Source: Amyelois transitella
Lineage: Eukaryota; Arthropoda; Insecta; Lepidoptera; Pyralidae
Direction: 5' to 3'
DNA length: 64,000 nucleotides
NCBI RefSeq assembly: GCF_032362555.1
Contig: NC_083520.1
Span: 5,084,001 to 5,148,000 of the forward strand
Part shown: positions 1-13,185 of the stretch, piece by piece
Numbering within the stretch: position 1 is the first letter of the stretch
Layout of the letters: each line of letters begins with the position of its first letter
Translations under genes and position numbers: made by a program
Notes under the pieces: generated by a model
The model's input: only the letters and a program-made list of their open reading frames with translations
What the model was told of the DNA's origin: nothing
Databases searched by the model: none

Positions 1-236
1 TACCTCCTAAAGAATATGGACAAGATATACATATGAATGAATGATATTTTATCAAACAAACTTGAATTTTAGTCCGATTTTATTTTTCCAATATTTTTAA
101 AACCCTTGTTATATTTCAGGCTCAGTGGCCTTACTTCAAGTGTGCCACATCGGGAATACCAATGAGCTACAATAATAGAGTTATATCCCTAGGACGGAAG
201 GAAATTCTACCTAAATTTTTCTTGGGTGTTCCTATG

Positions 237-355
237 TATTTATGTATGAACACATATAGCGTCTTTTTCCTTAACAGGGTAGACAGAGCTATGAGCCTCG
301 AAAAGACTCAAGAGTCTACGTTCAGCTGGATAACCTAATGACAAAATTGAAATTT
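237..355 (+). repeat. Partial copy of the 250-bp 'GGGTAGACAGAG' dispersed repeat (family A)
   Basis: The core GGGTAGACAGAGCTATGAGC, an AAAAGACT motif, 'ACGTTCAGCTGGAT' and 'AATGACAAAATTGA' match the better copies at 14155, 35143 and 53537 in the same order. It is truncated at its right end and divergent, so it is an old copy. Confidence 0.6.
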
Positions 356-1364
356 GCTTTAATATTGAGTACGTACATAAGTGGACAGCGAGCGGGTCGA
401 TATGTAACTACCGACTTAATTTTCTTTATCAAAATTATGTATTTGAATGCTCACGTCAATAAACGAATATTCATGACGATTATTTAACAGAATGCTAGTC
501 CAAAGTAAAGTTTTGAGTTTATCAATTTTTCCTGTACCTACTTAATTATATTTTTCAATGTGCACAGTTAGCACACACAATGTTTTTCTTAGCTACCAGA
601 TCGAGCATTTGCTTTATTCCCTTAGTCGCGATTAACAACATCCATTTTGCATGTTATTAAAGTAAAAAAAAATAAAATTATGTCAATAATAGAAATATTA
701 AAAAAGTAGTTTATATTTTCTCGTTTTTCACGTGATGACATTTTTTGTTACCAATCTAATATTTTGCAACCAAATTTACAATTTTGTAATGGCTGATGCA
801 TTGTACTCGCTTATTCATTTTTAATGTAATTGAGTCGATTCAAACCTTTTTCACATTATTGACACACAGTGCCCACCTTTCGGAAATAAAATTGGTTTGT
901 GAATGATTTCAATTCAACTTTCAATCTTATTGTACTCATTTCTCAATCTTCCATATTTTTATTCATACTAATATTAATAGTAACAGATACAAACATTGTT
1001 TTTCAAATGTAAATTTAAAATCAATTTCGTCTTTTATATATCTCATCATCAATAAGAAATTATAATTATTTTAAATGAAAGATACCTTTTTTTTGGTAAA
1101 GAACTTCATTAATGATGTACATTTTAAATATTGTAATACTATACTTAATTGACACATTTAATTTTTTTTATCTTTTAGGTTTGCTGTACTGTTGAGTACT
1201 AATGTATGATTTTCTTTTACAATAATTTTTACTTTTCTATCGTTTAATTTTTCTGTTTGACTGAAGCTGACTCTACAGAAGTGAATCGACGGTTGAACAA
1301 CTTTTTAATAGTAAGCCTGTGAAACCTGAATTATTATCTGAAAGTAAACTTTTTTTTAAACGTG

Positions 1365-1580
1365 AGAAACCTGCACATTCAGGCAACCAATGAACCAAGA
1401 TCTTTCCAATACGGGTTAGGTTTCCCTGCAAAGGTTGCAGAGGTCAGATGGGAGTCGCTTCGTGTAATTACCTGACTCACCTAATCCAGGATCCATAGTC
1501 GAAGGCATACCCCGAGGCTCCTCTTAAGAATATTGAGGATGCAATCGGGACTAAAGCCAGGAGGAAAAAGAAGTGAACTT
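1365..1580 (+). repeat. tRNA-derived SINE family B, body only, plus orientation
   Basis: It carries the ordered blocks AACCTGCACATTCAGGCAAC, ACGGGTTAGGTTTCCCTGCA, GCAGAGGTCAGATGGGAGTC, 'ATCCAGGATCCAT' and 'GGGACTAAAGCCAGGAGG'. The same blocks occur in reverse complement in the fuller copies near 21665 and 28870. The tRNA-like head is not clear here. Confidence 0.65.
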
Positions 1581-1797
1581 TTGTTAAAGCCTTCCCATTC
1601 TTGTCTAAAATTACTGTCGTCACCCTCTACGGAAATTCGCGGCTTCTATCAAAGAGTAAAACCCGGATTTATTAAATCCATAAAATAAATACACAGATTA
1701 AAAAATCACTACTTAAACATACCCTACTAATGAAAACACTAATAAATTACGTATATAAATTTTTATGCATGTTAATAAAACAATTTCTTTCGCCTAG

Positions 1798-4700
1798 GAG
1801 ACTGGGTCCATTAGACCAGGCGTGATTGGAGGTTCCAAACCCAGGGTGGCCACTCCAGAGGTAGAGGCCAGAATAGAAGAACTAAAGCGACAGAATCCCG
1901 GAATATTTTCTTGGGAGATACGAGAAAAATTACTGAAGGTATGTAACTATGTAATGAGATATTTTGAATACCTTATTATAAAAATAAATTAAAAGAAAGA
2001 AAAAGAAAATCCATCTACTTTTCTGATGGCATAATAATAACCATTTTTCTTCAAGAGAGACCCGATGATGATATTTATGAGTATGAAAAAAAACCTCCGA
2101 TATCCACCACATAACTGCAAGATCTCCAAAAATAAATTGAATATTCAATGAAAAAGGAACGAATAATAGCCCTGCGGGGAAGAAGTTGGGCAAAAACGTG
2201 ACTGTGTTTAGCAACTTCCTTAGTTGGTTGGTTAATATTTAGAGACTGCAACATAAGTTGAAAAAGTTCGATACTTTTTGCGATAGCCTTTGTTTTAAGC
2301 AACAGATGAGCGAGAAAAAGTCCGTGATATTTTGCAACCAAGTTTAGCGTTGACAAGTGACAAAAAATGTTTTTAGAGGGAATTAATGTATTACAGGAGG
2401 GCGTGGCTGATCCACCCAGTATTTCATCAATCTCCAGGTTACTACGAGGTGGAGCGAGGGACCCTGATGGAAAGAAAGACTACAGCATTGATGGAATTTT
2501 AGGCGGTAAGACGCATGATTTACGACTATAATTTGTGACTTAATATTGTAAACATTGCATAAGCACTAAGCATGTTATGTGGAATACTATTTAGAATATT
2601 TCTCAAAATAAAACTTAACTCTATATTTTTGAGAATTATGAAAAAAAATTATGTCTACGGATTTTTTACAAGGCATTGCTACTCACGACATATTTCCAGT
2701 TACATATATAAAAATCCCGGAAGTAAATAGACGTTGACCACATCGCGGCATCTAATCTCCTTTTCTGATTGCCAAAGATACGACACATCCGTCCAAAGTT
2801 AATAAGCGAGTCGATAAAATGAAATATACTTCCGCAACAAGGAGTATCATCTCACAATATTGCACAATAACTTCCCGACCGTTCCCATTCGCAATTTAAT
2901 GGCCGAAACCTGTCAAAGCTTTCTCACGCGTTCTAAAAATCAATTTCCGTACACAAATATCACCTAGTCATTGTTGCTGTGGAAATATTGGAGTTTGTTC
3001 TCGAGGCGTCAAAGGGCGGGTTTCTTTGGCGGGAAGGGTACAGAGGCCGACAAAGTTTAGCCGCAGTCGCCCGCAGCGCCCACGAGTGCTGAAACGCGAA
3101 CAATGCGCGTAACATGTTTTGGTCTTCGTATCATTGTTGCGGCTATATTGGTCTACTTTGTCGCAAAGTTAATTGTCTATTGAATTCAACCGTGTACCTG
3201 TCGCTTCACCGTTTGACCGATCGCCGCGACTGTTTATAGCCGATCTTTTTTCGCAGTTCTTAAGTATTGTCTCTTTTATTTGTCGTTGGAATGGCGAAGT
3301 CATTTTGATTCATGTATTTTTAGAACTACAGAGCTTTGTAATGAAACTAATTCTTAAAACGAAGTGTTTTATTTCTAGAGATAGAACTCGTGTTTCCAGT
3401 TATTACATTCCTATAGGGATCCGCTTTTTTTGCCAATTACTTTTTCTCTACATTTTTGCCATACCTTTAGCCTATGTGTAGGTGGAATAGTTCCATTATA
3501 TTATCTTTGGTTACAGAACTCTCAATTATAAAATATTCTCGTGATTTTAGCCTAATATAGCTTAGTTTACAGCTCACAAACCGATGGTGGATTGTCATCT
3601 ACATGCATCCGATACCACTAGAGTTACCTGTCGAGTTTCGGGAAATCACAGCTCTCCCATAAAACATAATGCTAAATGTCAGCCTTCTGCCTTCTAACAG
3701 TTTCGACTGAACATTATCTTTTTGCATCTAAGACTCACTTGACCCATGAGACTACTTAAATAAACTTGTCCTACTTGTTCTTCCATGGGACAACATAATG
3801 GGACTAGTGGAGAATGTATAAAGTTTGCTTGATAGGTGATATCGGAAAAGGTATAAGCATTAGCCAATGTCTATTAATATATATATATTGCTTAGATTCT
3901 CAGTGAATAAATTATTTTACAGTAATTGCATCATAAACGACAATAGCTGACCACTCATTATTACATTCATTATCATACTGAATACTTTCCATTATTTGGA
4001 TTACGACAAACTTACTTTGGCAGCTTTCTACAACTTATACAAAATAGTTAAACATATCTAAGTATTTTGCTTTAACAATTTCACCAGAATTTGTCAATTT
4101 AAATGACTTGTTATGATGTATGTAGTTTGTGCAAAAACACCTGCAGACTAGTTTTTACAATGCTTTCACAAAATAAATAGAGTACCTACTTATTACAACG
4201 TATAAGGCATTTGTTTGATTTGCTTTCTTTTCAATAAATTAGTTTACTTGTTGCTGTCCGCATCGTATTTACGTGGACCTATCTTTAACATCATAGAGTA
4301 TTCCTGATAGCATCAAGCAGATTTGTAGTTCAATATACGTTTATAGGACGATCTAGACCGTAGACGTATACTTATCCAACGAAACTTAAGATATTAGGTG
4401 TTGCTGAAAAAATAAATAAAGGCATAACATTCGCGAAGTAATTGTCTCCATTACTTTATTGTAGATGAGAAACGGATTCAGTTAGTCCTAAATACGAATC
4501 TCTGACTATGTATAGTATAATCTTATAAGAAAGAAAGGACAAAAATAGAGAAAAATTAGCCTTTCGATATTTCCGCTATAGAGGGTAGTTAGCGCCATTT
4601 CTAAAATCCTATACCTTATTGCGGCAACTGGTGTGAGACAAAAGAGTGATATAATCTAGCATTTGTTTAATAACATGTATAGTTAGAACGAAGTGTGGAG

Positions 4701-7700
4701 CGGAGGTGGCCTTAGTCGATTACGACGAACCTCCACGACACGCGACGCTCACGCAATCACAATACTATAGAGAGGAATGCTTGGATCACATGAAGAACAA
4801 ATTGCTCTTGTTGTAAATTTTTATGAAATTAAATTAATTCATTCCTTTCATTGAAATAAAATTATTAGTTTTATTCAATCTACTCAATTTTTATTAATAA
4901 ATATGTATATACGAGGTATTTGCACAGATTGAAGTTTGACTCTTGTGTTACTAGATACTAACTGAACTTTACAAAATTTTAAAACAAATACTTATATACA
5001 TAAACATCCAAGACCAAGGCAATCAGAGAAAGTATATAATTTCTTATCACACAATTATTTCTATCTTACAAGTCTCCAAAATCGATTAAGCAGATTAGTT
5101 TTTGTAACAAAAAAAACTATGAAATCAATTCTTTTAAGTTTCAGTTAATAGGTATTTTTATTTTCAGTTGTTTTACTTATTTCAATATTTAAAAAAAAAA
5201 TCTTCTTAAAAATAGATGAAAAATGAGCAAAGAACTAAATTATTCAACCACACAAACCAATAAATTGCAACTTTAGCAACATACATAGATTGTTCTGTCG
5301 TAACTTTTCGATCGGCATGTAAACCCACCGCATCGCACATCGTCAAAACTATTTAGAGGGCATTTATTACGTCGTGTTGCGTTCAGGACAATTTTGTCTC
5401 ATCACATTAGTCAGAGGGCCCTCCCATAACGACACGAGCTGGCCGGAAATACAGTCACTAGCACATCAACCTACTCAATTGTTTAGATTTAGCAACTATC
5501 GTATATGAAATTAAGGTCCACGCTGTACTTTTTAACAAATAACGTGTGGTTCCCGGCACTTTAAAATAGGACAACTTCATCTCTTTCTCATGTCGTTCAA
5601 GGCGACTAAGGGAATAGGAGCACATTTATCTAGTGCCACCTTCCTTGCTGGTCTTGTAGCGAAGAAAAAACTTAGTGTTGCCACTCTTCCCATATTGTAT
5701 AATTTAATCAAGTAAAATGCTAATGAACCTATTACTATTTGAATCTCAATTCAATCTCAATTTAGCCATACAGCTGCACGAAGCTTTACAGTATTTTCCA
5801 GAGTATGTATGATTCCTAATTATAATTAACCCATCTACCAAAGTCTGTCTTTAAAAGAGTTGCTCTTAGTCTTAACTATTTAGTTAAGTAAAAAAAAGGC
5901 AAACTAACCTTAGAGTGGCCAATATCAATACTATCAGACAGAGCAAAACATCACGTTTTATTATTTGTTTGCTTAGTGGAAGGACAACCTTTTCTCTCTT
6001 TTCCTTTTAATGGATATTTCCTTTAAGAAACATTTATACCTCTCAGAAAAATTTCCTATGTTTGTGTTTGTTTATTTTTTTGTAGACTTTCGCAGCACGC
6101 ACTACGCTTACATTTTTGCCATGAAAATTTCCATAAACATTTATGTTATTTCTAAACCTAAAAAATTGCCTAAAAGAAGAATTTTTTACACTATCCCTTT
6201 ATTAACGTTTACAATCTGTTTGGTTCAAATACTAACCAATGCTCTTACCATGAGAGAAAAGATCGCGAGCAAACCTGCACATTCAGGCGACTGGATGTGT
6301 AACCATGATCGATCCAATACGGATCCCCTGCAAAGATTGCGGAAGTCGAGTCGCTTCGTGTAAAAACTTATTGTAAACTGTCGTCATCCAATCCAGGATC
6401 CATGGTCAAAAGCATACTCCGGGTTCCTCTCTAGAGTGGTGAAGATGCAACCAATTTATAAGGATACAAAAAAAATTTTCATTGCTACCAGACAAGTATG
6501 GAAGCTGGCACTAGATGAATATATTCCTATTCCCTTTTACGACATCCATCCAAAAGAGAATTTTAAAAAAAAGTTTACAAACATGTTCATTAAGTACGAA
6601 ACGATCAACAAACAATTCAAACCGTATTTATTTGAAAGAAGGTAGCGTAGATACATTCCTAATTGAAGATTAAAATTTAAACTAATGGAAACCGCAACAC
6701 GGTCTCTTCCAAAGAGCCTATTTTCCAAATTAAGTTGGAGGGGAGGATCGGTTCAATGGATTTATTTTATTACTTAACAACTCTTTGAATAAGCCCTTGT
6801 TTATGCAAAACATTTTCTCGGCGTTGGTTGAAGAAAGTTTCATCGATAATTCAGCGCAATTACAAAGTTTTTCATTATTGAGATAAATTAATTTATATTT
6901 TCTTAACAAACATTCAGTTGTGTGGTTTAATGTGGAATTGAGATTCAAATAACAGTAGGTGGCAGCCCATCGCCCAAAGAAGTTCCAAGTTTATTAGCCT
7001 TCTTGTTAGATTTTTAAACAAATATTCAGTCACCGCTTGTCTTTTCTAAAATAAATAAATATTAAGAGTTCAAAGCCTACCGATTCATGGCAAATAAGCA
7101 CCAACGCCCACAGAGCTGAGCAGACGTTAAGCCGACCATCTGTTAACATCGGAACAACCCGCTGAAACAAAGGCCGCCCCGCCGCTTTAATGAACCCAGA
7201 TTATGAAGGTGTTAAAACGGTGCGGCTCTTTCAACTTCCAAATTATGAGGCGGCCAGGGCCTGCGGTCTTCACGGGGTCACATTTCGGCAATCGCTAAAA
7301 GTTTCTCCAACCCTCTTCAACTCAAAATACTGCCATAAACCTCTCTCCTTTCGGCGAACCTTAAAATCCTACACAGACTTTGTACAAACAAAAAGAAGAA
7401 ATGAACTTTATGAATTCGTTTTAAAGTCTCGTATTGCCCTCGAACGCTTTGTATTTTCGATACACGAAAGTCATTTAGTCTCATACGTTACGATCAGGCT
7501 CGGGAACAAAAAAGGCCAAATAAATCTGTCCCTGTCTCGCGGGCCCGGAGAATTTGAGCAATGTAAATCATTTTATTACAATACCTTGTTTTTTATTTGG
7601 TGTCGCGGCCTTTGCGGTGGATATGTTGCCTGGTTTAATGATCTTTAAGCCTTCCTACCAGATGAGGATAATCGCTTATATCCGTTAAGTATTAAAGTTT

Positions 7701-10121
7701 AATGGCAATATAAAGTATATTTTAGTTGAATTATTATAAAAAATCGATACTTATGAATATCACCTCCATGTAGAAACCTGACCCAATCAAAAATCATAGT
7801 CAAAAGGCGGCAAGGAATTATCGAAAGGAAGAAGAAGAATTAAAACAATGTTTTTCTTGTTTTTAATTTTTATCAACGTTTAGTACGTTTTAACCAGCCA
7901 CTAATAGTGCCCAAGCCAACTTAATTGATTAAATCAAAACATTTCGCCGTCAACTACAAAACAACATGCACGCAAGACAATGTCAACCTTCGCAAGTTCG
8001 AACAAAGGATGCGAATCTCAAATCACGCGTCGCAATCCCGAATATTTAATTCGCGTATTCGTTTACATGTCATAAATCCAGATCGCAACACCAACGTATT
8101 GAATGGTGCCAAAATGTCACCAGAGCAAAGAGGGCCGACAAAGAAGCCGCCACGCTGGGTGTTCTTATTCCGCGCCGCGCGCCGGACTGAGCCCCTATTT
8201 TTTCATCTCATTCAATTTTGACTTCTTTCAAAAGGCTATTAATATAAGCCGCATTTTTTAAATTCAGTTCTGAAGCAAAGCCGGGTATTGTTGATGTAGT
8301 TTTTTAATATGTTTCCGTAGGATACCGCTACCGATTAATAAATGAGACGACCCGCGATCCCGACGGTCCTTTATTTAGTCGAATTAAAACATGATGTGGG
8401 TTTCACAAAAAACATTCCGCTAATAAATAACGCGTGTCTCAAAAAACAGATGAAGACAAATTGCAGAGATATAATGTCAAATAAATTATAACTCGCCTCG
8501 AGGGAGACAAGTCAGAAATATGCTGCAGATTAGTTTTTAAATTGATAGTTTCTATATTTCCGCTGATTTATTTGGAAACACAAAATATATACGGGGCAAC
8601 TTTAAAAATGTGGGATTGTTTTTGGTTTATGATTACTTCCATGCTAGTCTGGTAACGAAAAAAAAACAGTATTTGCTAGCTTCCCCACTTCTTAGTATTT
8701 ACTAGCCTCCACTTCTGATTGTATTAGTCAAAACGCTGCAACCTATAACTGTTAAGGTATATTAACTGAATATCAATTTCAGCATAAAGCCATTTAACTG
8801 TGGCCCTGTTTTTAGCTATGGCTACGTTGCAATAGTTAAGTGTATTCTTGTTAACGGCAATATTTTAATGCGTTGTAGTAAAATTCTTAATTCAATTTTT
8901 TTTATAATATTTATTACAGGCCGAGGATCAGATTCTTCGGACATCGAGTCGGAACCAGGTTTGACGTTGAAGAGAAAGCAGCGGCGATCTCGTACAACCT
9001 TCACGGGAGAACAACTGGACGCTTTAGAAAGGGCGTTCCACCGTACCCAATACCCTGATGTGTACACAAGAGAAGAGTTGGCATTGCAAACCGGGCTGAC
9101 TGAGGCTAGAATACAGGTAAATGATCTTCAAAATGCAAATAAAAGGTTTTAACCCTTTATTTTTTATTTAATTTATTCCATCATCAACAATCTTGTTGGC
9201 CCTATATACTCCGCATGGGCTGGAATCGTGACATAAATGTGTGTAAATTCATCCTTTTGTACGTCTCGTTACGTACGTTGGAAATAAGCCTTCAGTTATA
9301 GATTTTCAATCTTGGATTTGGAATCAACAGCACTTGAAATATTATTAAAATTATAAATTAAATCAATAACATTAAATCTTTTGATATTTCAGGTTTGGTT
9401 CTCAAATCGTCGAGCGCGCCTGCGAAAACATACAGGATCCAACACTACGCCTAGTCTAGCTGGCTACTCTACCTTACCAATGCCTCAGATACCATGTCCC
9501 TACCCCGCTGGAGAAATACCATCTCTAAATCCGCACCATACACAACATCCTGAATCATGGCATCATCAAAAATACGCAAATTATAATCAATTAATGGCTC
9601 AATCACAACATCTGAACCAGGCTTTCCAAAGTGCTGCTTTCCCTAGTACTTCAGGGTCAACATTCGGCCACCTGGTGAGTGGCAGCAATGGATCTGCACA
9701 TAGTCAATTATTAGACGCCGCCGTACCAAGGAATGACTACGCAAGATACCCTGCCAACGATATTTATAACAAACCTATAAACTATTTACCAAAAGAAGCC
9801 GATGACGAAGAAAAGGTTCCTAATGAGGAATTAATAGAAACTAGAGAAGATACGTTCGTGAAGCCAGGAGAAGATTTTAACAAAACGTTACCTAGCAATG
9901 ATTATCCTAAAGTTCCTGCAGATTATTCCAAAGTACCGGTTGATCCATCTTCATCTGCCAATTGGAGTCCTTCTCAAAATTCTTTAAATATGAGTTTAGC
10001 TGGAATATCTAGCGAATACAAGTACATGAATGATCCATATTCTTTTTCGAATATTCCTGATCCTCTCAGTCAACATAATTACCCAGCTCCACCTAACCCT
10101 GCTAATAAATATTGGATTTGA
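1798..10121 (+). CDS. gsb-n: Pax3/7-family transcription factor, gooseberry / gooseberry-neuro type (5' partial)
   Basis: Nuclear DNA-binding regulator of segmentation and neural fate; the N-terminal exon lies outside the window. Exons: 1798-1938, 2397-2505, 8920-9116, 9393-10121, all with AG/GT borders and consistent phases (0, 1, 0). Exons 1-2 encode the second half of the paired domain, starting [12 protein letters not shown] and including [15 protein letters not shown] and [12 protein letters not shown], followed by the octapeptide YSIDGILG. Exons 3-4 encode a paired-class homeodomain, from [19 protein letters not shown] to [13 protein letters not shown]. Homeodomain residue 50 is Ser (WFSNRR), the Pax signature. 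The last exon adds a Pro/Ser/Asn/Tyr-rich tail ending NPANKYWI. The sequence after the homeodomain (LRKHTGSN) favours gooseberry-neuro over gooseberry or paired, but this assignment is less certain than Pax3/7. Intron 2 is about 6.4 kb. Confidence 0.93.
5543..5690 (-). repeat. Family A dispersed repeat, partial, minus orientation
   Basis: 'GTGTGGTTCCCGGCACTTTA' followed by a run close to CAAGGCGACTAAGGGAATAG is the reverse complement of the right end of the copies at 14155 and 35143. It continues with the GCTGGTCTTGTAGCGAAG block also seen near 55120. Confidence 0.65.
6272..6432 (+). repeat. SINE family B, body fragment
   Basis: The blocks AACCTGCACATTCAGGCGAC, ACCATGATCGATCCAATACG, CTGCAAAGATTGCGGAAG and TCCAGGATCCATGG follow the same order as in the copy at 1365-1580. 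It lies in the Pax intron and runs through an unrelated open frame there. Confidence 0.6.
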
Positions 10122-10681
10122 CATATTACCTTCTGGTTTACTACGGATATAAATTTTCGGTGTAATCGAAATGTATTCTATTATATTGTGATAATATTCT
10201 ATCAAAATGTCACGTATTATCTACCTGCGACTAAATAGCTATGATAATTACACATTACAAAAAAATATGAGGAATGGACATTGAAGTAGTTCTACTTAGG
10301 AGATTAAGTAATTATATTAAATATATTTAAATTTTCTTTTAATATAAATTTTATTTAATTTAGAAAACATTTGGAAATTACCTCTGTTTTGCATTCCATC
10401 TGTAAATTAATACCTATTTTTAAACCAAATTACTGTAAATAACTAGGTATTTAAAAAGTCATTAGTAAATAGACTAAAATTTAAAATGTATTTTCTTTTA
10501 TTTCAATTTTAGTGCCCTTTTTTATAAATATATGTCTAATAATATTAAATAAATTAATTCATTAACCTTTCTCTTCTAATAAAAAACAATGAATTGTTTA
10601 CTAATTGAATATTATTATTAAATTTCAATTTTACCAATGCTACCATCGATCTAAATACGTGAACAATTAATTGCATTAGTA
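10122..10681. other. Convergent 3' region of the Pax gene and the Ser/Thr-rich secreted gene
   Basis: The stretch separates two genes that run tail to tail. An AATAAA near 10548 can serve the plus-strand Pax gene, and a TTTATT near 10498 reads AATAAA on the minus strand for the other gene, so their 3' ends may overlap. Nothing else is seen in this very AT-rich segment. Confidence 0.45.
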
Positions 10682-13064
10682 TTAGAAAATTATCGTTGGA
10701 TTTTCAGTACTATCTGCCAATGAATGCTGTATTTCACTTTCTGTTGCTGCTACAGTTGATGAACTTGAAGCGACGGCGTCAATCGATAGAGAGCTTAAAT
10801 CATCAGTCTTAGTTGCTTCTTTTTCAGCAACTACAATACTTGTAGCATTGAAATTGAGGGCAGTTCCTTCAGTAGTTATATAATTCAAAGCCTCTGGACT
10901 AGCCGCTTCCGAGGTTAAGGTGGTTGTGGAATTGGATGTAGTTGCATTAGGAGTTGTGAGATTTGATATATCAGCATTGGTTGCAGGTTCTTCGGTAGCT
11001 ACAGGTATTGTTACGCTATCCACACTAAAGCCAGTAGCTGTAGAATCTGCATTGCTTATGATTTCCAAATTTGTTGTAGTTGCTGCAGAAGACACATCAT
11101 TAAAGTCTTTGCCATTTGTTGCAGTTACTTCATTAACTACAGTGGTTCTCATATCAGAATATGCAGTGAGATTGATATAGGCTGTAGTTAATTCAGAAGT
11201 CGTATTATTGGAAATATTTTCATTAAAATCGTCAAAAGCTATTGTAGTCGACGAATTTATACTTAATCCAGCACCACCAGACTCTTCAGTACTATATACA
11301 TCATCGTTGATGGTAGATTTTTCAGTTATTTCAGCATTGGGTACAGCCACTTCAAAGATTTCAGTGGCTAATATATCAGCTGTAGATGATATATTGGAAT
11401 TCAGCACATTTATATCAGAAACTGCTATGGCTAAATTGTTACCATTATCAGCTGCTTCAGAATCTGCAGTGTTTGACACGGCACTATTTGTGACGTTGGT
11501 ATTGATTGATACGGTTTCATATTCTAAAGAACTTGAGGTAACGGGGATTTTTCCAGTTTCACCAATAACACCCGATTTTAAAAAGCCAGTAGATGATACT
11601 GATTGAGACTGTACGGATTGTGAGTTTATGGGTCCCGTCGTTGTTACGTCGATGCCCTCAGAATTTAAGGCTGTGGTTTGAGATACTCCAGCTGCAGCTG
11701 CTGCTTCAGGAGCTATTGTACTAAATTCTTCGAAATTTGATGAAGCTGCCTCAATACTGATAGTGCCGATTGCAATAGAATCAATTCCAGTTTTCTCAGA
11801 GGGGTTTAACTCAAATGAAGTTACAGAATCATCAGTGGATGCTGAGTCACTACTACTAATCCAACTAGGAAATGGATTGAGTAAAAATGAACTGGGTTCG
11901 TTATTTTCTTGAACAACGGTAATCGATGGAGTATAACTCAACCATTGTGCCCAGATATCTTCGGCATTCGTATATGATTCTTCAGCACCAGATGATTCTG
12001 TTTCATCATAATCCACAATAGATTCAATTTCCGGTTGTTTCAAATTTTGTAAGCTTGTTTGTAATGTACTTTGTAATTTCCTTAGTTTGTCTTCATATTT
12101 TCTGTGCAACTTTTTAACTTTTTCCTGAAGCTTTAGAATCTCCTGTTCTGATGACGTATTGTTAGTACCATCAACATTATTTTTTATTTTGAATTCTAAT
12201 TCTTTGATATGTGTTTGTATTTTTTCCTCCCTTTCTTCTAATTCTTTTCTATGTGATATTTGCTTTTCTTCATATTTATTAATGATTTTCATAATTTTTT
12301 GTTCATATTGTAGGGCACTATAGAAAGACCCAAAAGATATACCTGTTCCGTACTGCCATAACTGTCCGGGATCATTTTGGTTGTTTAATAAATATTTTGC
12401 ACTTGTAATCGTAAAACATACCTGAAATCAAAACAGATTTATTAATAAGTATTGTGTATCTTCAGATTACTTAAATAAAAAAGGAATGTGATATACAGTA
12501 GGAAATGAAACTAATATAATCCTTTCATTTTCAATTCATATTCAACACTAAAAATATTATTTTTAATCAGAATGAATACAATCCTTTCAATACATTTTTT
12601 TTTTGTATTTGAATACATGATTCAGGCATATTGTTTTTTAAAACTCGCATTTTACCTGTTATATGATAGATGGTAATGACGAGAATGCGAATTAAGAATC
12701 TCTCATAAACTGAAAATATATTAAATAGAGTACACATTTAGCTCTTGGAACTGTAATTTCTTAAACAAGCTACCTATTCTAATCCTTTGGTAGCAATTGT
12801 TACACTTGTATATAAAAATTCTCACTTATTCCGTACGGCGGTAGTCCCACTTACATCACTTTTTAAAAAGGAGATCGGGAACAAGTTTAAATGATTTTAC
12901 ACCATTCTGACCTCCGCAAACTTTTCAGAAGAACCTAATCTACATGATCATAGTTACACATCCAACTGCCAGTTTCTTAATAATGTTTTCCCTCGTCGTA
13001 AGAATCGTAAGGAAACAGAAAAGTTTATAATACTTACAAGTAACAGACAATATAGCACTTTCAT
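10682..13064 (-). CDS. Secreted Ser/Thr/Asn-rich protein with N-terminal coiled coil, unknown function
   Basis: I do not recognise this 588-aa protein. Exon 1 is 13064-13038 (MKVLYCLLL) and exon 2 is 12421-10682; the join gives a clear signal peptide ending near TITSA. Residues about 45-145 are charged, heptad-like and rich in Glu/Lys (for example RKELEEREEKIQTHIKELEF), predicting a coiled coil. A short acidic stretch follows, and the remaining about 420 residues are Ser/Thr/Ala/Asn/Val-rich with many N-glycosylation sequons (NNTS, NVTN, NLTA, NATT, NSTT). I see no cysteine in the mature part. This is mucin-like composition, so an extracellular coat, lubricant, silk or gut protein is possible by inference. 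A TATA box lies about 115 nt upstream of the start codon. The reverse-strand open frames inside exon 2 are shadows. The single intron (12422-13037) holds an old SINE B fragment near 12900-13010. Confidence 0.8.
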
Positions 13065-13178
13065 TGTAACTAAAATTTTTAATTAAGATTCAACACAAAA
13101 TTCGTTCGTTAAATACAAAACAAGTGTCTCATACGAGTTCGTTCGATAGATATGTTTCCAAATTCCCTACAATTATGC

Positions 13179-13185
13179 TTTTATA
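13179..13185 (-). promoter_or_regulatory. TATA box of the Ser/Thr-rich secreted gene
   Basis: TATAAAA on the minus strand about 115 nt before the start codon, which places transcription start near 13155 with a 5' leader of about 90 nt. No other ATG-initiated reading frame uses this site. Confidence 0.5.

Larger units (their letters stand above)
1..1797. other. Intronic sequence of the Pax3/7 gene, no coding exon seen
   Basis: This stretch precedes the first Pax exon in the window and should be intron, because the N-terminal paired-box exon is absent here and must lie upstream. I looked for a paired-domain start on the plus strand and found none. It holds a degraded copy of the CCCTTGCGGGG repeat near 237-355 and a tRNA-derived SINE near 1365-1580. 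The rest is AT-rich with no recognisable feature. Confidence 0.6.
2506..8919 (+). other. Large second intron of the Pax3/7 gene with GC-rich islands and repeats
   Basis: About 6.4 kb between the octapeptide exon and the homeodomain exon. Three stretches are clearly richer in GC than their surroundings: about 2710-3250, 7075-7640 and 7930-8215. They contain Sox-like ATTGTT and homeodomain-like ATTA motifs. The open frame at 7190-7648 lies in one of them but has no family resemblance. These islands are candidate enhancers only by position and composition. Repeat pieces sit near 5543-5690, 6272-6432 and 6936-7000. Confidence 0.4.

Noticed and set aside
7190-7648. 152-codon plus-strand open frame in the Pax intron
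   Set aside because: No signal peptide, domain or splice partner, and a GC-richer stretch readily opens such frames; treated as intronic.
10920-11606. Two plus-strand open frames rich in Val/Ser/Ala
   Set aside because: Antisense shadows of the Ser/Thr-rich repeat coding on the minus strand.
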